A stretch of DNA of 24,995 nucleotides from Butyriboletus loyo. Its lineage: Eukaryota; Basidiomycota; Agaricomycetes; Boletales; Boletaceae. The notes beneath the pieces are model-generated. The model was not told the origin of the DNA, did no database searches, and saw nothing but the letters and a program-made list of their open reading frames with translations. The DNA lies in contig JBBPSI010000314.1 in NCBI GenBank assembly GCA_038093515.1, positions 1-24,995 on the forward strand, read 5' to 3'. Position numbers and translations under genes: made by a program. Of this stretch, positions 24,098 to 24,995 are shown one piece after another (position 1 is the stretch's first letter; every line of letters starts with the position of its first letter).

Positions 24098-24922
24098 TCA
24101 CATGTAAGTTCCCACAATCACGTGCACTATGTCACGTGACCTTTGAAAGCGAAATCGACTAAGTTCAAAGTGAAAGTGTATGAAGTGTATGAATAAAATG
24201 TTATGATTATAACAATCGTCGGGTAGACGACGGATTCCTCGGTCAGCAGCGATAGTGATTCCATAGGAAGGTGGTTCGCCGGTGGAAGCATTATGTATCC
24301 TGGCTGGTAGAAGGGACTGGGCCCTACGACGGTCGGATGAGGGTCCAGCTCTGGGACCGGACTCTGCAACAGCTCTGACGGTGGGTACATGAGGGATGGT
24401 GTTGCTGAGGCCAGTCTGGTCATGTACGATGACATTGTTTGGAGGATTGGGAGGTTGATTAGCAAGTCCAAAGATATTGTCGAGATCTAAGATGTTGATT
24501 TCAATGGAGTTGTTTGGAGTGCAAGGGCGACGACGATTGTAAGGAGGTGGTGGAGAAGGAGTATGAAAACGGATGTGGTGCGGTGCAGGAAAATATGAAG
24601 AGGAGCGATGACGATGGTGCTCGACTCTTTGGGATGGCCTAGAACGTTCACTAACCTCTTGTAAGTTAGAAGGACTTGGGTGAGAAGTCGATCTAATTGA
24701 CAAGGCATGGTGGTGAGTAGGTGAACGCCATTGTAAGGTCAGATCGTGATCCTGAGAAACAATTCGTGATGCGATGATGAAAGAATCAGCTAGCAACCAT
24801 AGTGTGCTAAAGAACATAATGTTCGATGCACCACATATGGAAGCGAGTATGAGACTCAAGAAAGCGAGTACCCATAATAAACCAAGAGCGATAGCACTCT
24901 CATTCCGCAGGGCTGGAAACAT
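24098..24922 (-). CDS. unrecognised membrane-anchored ORF with two PPxY motifs, first ORF of the copia-type element
   Basis: 274 residues from an ATG at 24922, about 40 bases after the primer-binding site. Two hydrophobic helices open the protein: residues about 10-30 (AIALGLLWVLAFLSLILASI) and about 34-52 (NIMFFSTLWLLADSFIIA). The rest is a long, polar, Pro/Arg/His/Ser-rich tail with PPPPY at 124-128 and PPSY at 217-220. PPxY is the ligand of WW domains, including those of Rsp5/NEDD4 ubiquitin ligases, and serves as a late-budding motif in retroviral Gags. The composition of the last 40 residues (Phe/His-rich) looks less protein-like, so the true end could differ. I know no such gene in copia elements. 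Small membrane adaptor is a guess. Confidence 0.55.
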   Translation of the reverse strand: MFPALRNESAIALGLLWVLAFLSLILASICGASNIMFFSTLWLLADSFIIASRIVSQDHDLTLQWRSPTHHHALSIRSTSHPSPSNLQEVSERSRPSQRVEHHRHRSSSYFPAPHHIRFHTPSPPPPYNRRRPCTPNNSIEINILDLDNIFGLANQPPNPPNNVIVHDQTGLSNTIPHVPTVRAVAESGPRAGPSSDRRRAQSLLPARIHNASTGEPPSYGITIAADRGIRRLPDDCYNHNILFIHFIHFHFELSRFRFQRSRDIVHVIVGTYM

Positions 24923-24962
24923 TATCGAGATTCAACAGATGTTTAGATTAAAAGCCTCTAGT

Positions 24963-24975
24963 GGGGCTCATAACC
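24963..24975 (-). other. primer-binding site of the minus-strand copia-type element
   Basis: The minus strand reads GGTTATGAGCCCC, identical to 14885-14897 and complementary to an initiator tRNA-Met anticodon arm. It fixes the orientation of this element as right to left. Confidence 0.65.
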
Positions 24976-24984
24976 TTTCGGAAT

Positions 24985-24995
24985 TGGTAAAGTCC
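24985..24995 (-). repeat. end of a copia-type 5' LTR, continuing past the window
   Basis: The minus strand reads GGACTTTACCA, identical to the end of the LTR at 14501-14875. The body of this LTR lies outside the window. Confidence 0.6.

Larger units (their letters stand above)
21888..24995 (-). mobile_element. copia-type LTR element in minus orientation, 5' portion with extra ORFs
   Basis: Reading right to left: an LTR end (24995-24985, the rest beyond the window), a primer-binding site at 24975-24963, then about 2.9 kb of ORFs, then the first 40 codons of a copia-type gag cut off by the gypsy 5' LTR at 21888. The LTR end and primer site match 14866-14902 in inverted orientation with one mismatch in 38. 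The pol region and 3' LTR are absent from the window. The region between primer site and gag is unusually long and coding-dense. Confidence 0.7.

Overview
The window reads as nuclear DNA of a filamentous basidiomycete, most likely an Agaricomycete. Its protein-coding genes are cut by many short introns of about 45-60 bases with GTRNGT donors, CTRAY branch sites and AG acceptors. The conserved proteins (DHX35, GAR1, PEX6, Mic19, Mis14/NSL1) are eukaryotic and look fungal, and the mobile elements (a chromodomain Ty3/gypsy element, a copia-type element primed by an initiator-tRNA half, a tyrosine-recombinase element, a Tc1/mariner remnant) fit a mushroom-forming fungus.

Left part, about 1-12,000, is a compact gene-rich block. 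On the minus strand lie a Zn2Cys6 transcription factor (running off the left edge), a Mic19 MICOS subunit and a DHX35-type DEAH helicase. A 140-base divergent promoter separates the helicase from Mis14/NSL1 (kinetochore, plus). Mis14 converges on GAR1 (H/ACA snoRNP, minus), and GAR1 shares a short divergent promoter with PEX6 (peroxisomal AAA ATPase, plus). These are housekeeping genes with unrelated roles, not a functional cluster.

Middle part, about 10,300-14,500, is strikingly poor in CpG. The depletion starts abruptly inside PEX6, covers its second ATPase domain, and continues through a Tc1/mariner remnant and a decayed tyrosine-recombinase gene whose damage (an in-frame TGA, a lost catalytic-box Arg) fits CpG decay. 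PEX6 itself still reads intact.

Right part, about 14,500-24,995, is nested retrotransposons. A copia-type LTR plus primer-binding site (plus orientation) abuts a nearly intact 6,985-base Ty3/gypsy chromodomain element (minus orientation) with 428-base LTRs differing at only three positions. Its pol is intact, its gag carries one TGA, and it has a third ORF with zinc knuckles between pol and the 3' LTR. On the far side lies a copia-type element in the opposite (minus) orientation, with the same LTR end and primer-binding site at the window edge. Between that site and its truncated gag start it holds about 2.9 kb of tightly packed unrecognised ORFs: a two-helix membrane protein with two PPxY motifs, a coiled-coil protein broken by one TGA, and an overlapping acidic protein. 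This set of pre-gag ORFs, and the gypsy element sitting without a target duplication between two oppositely oriented copia ends, are the least expected parts of the window.
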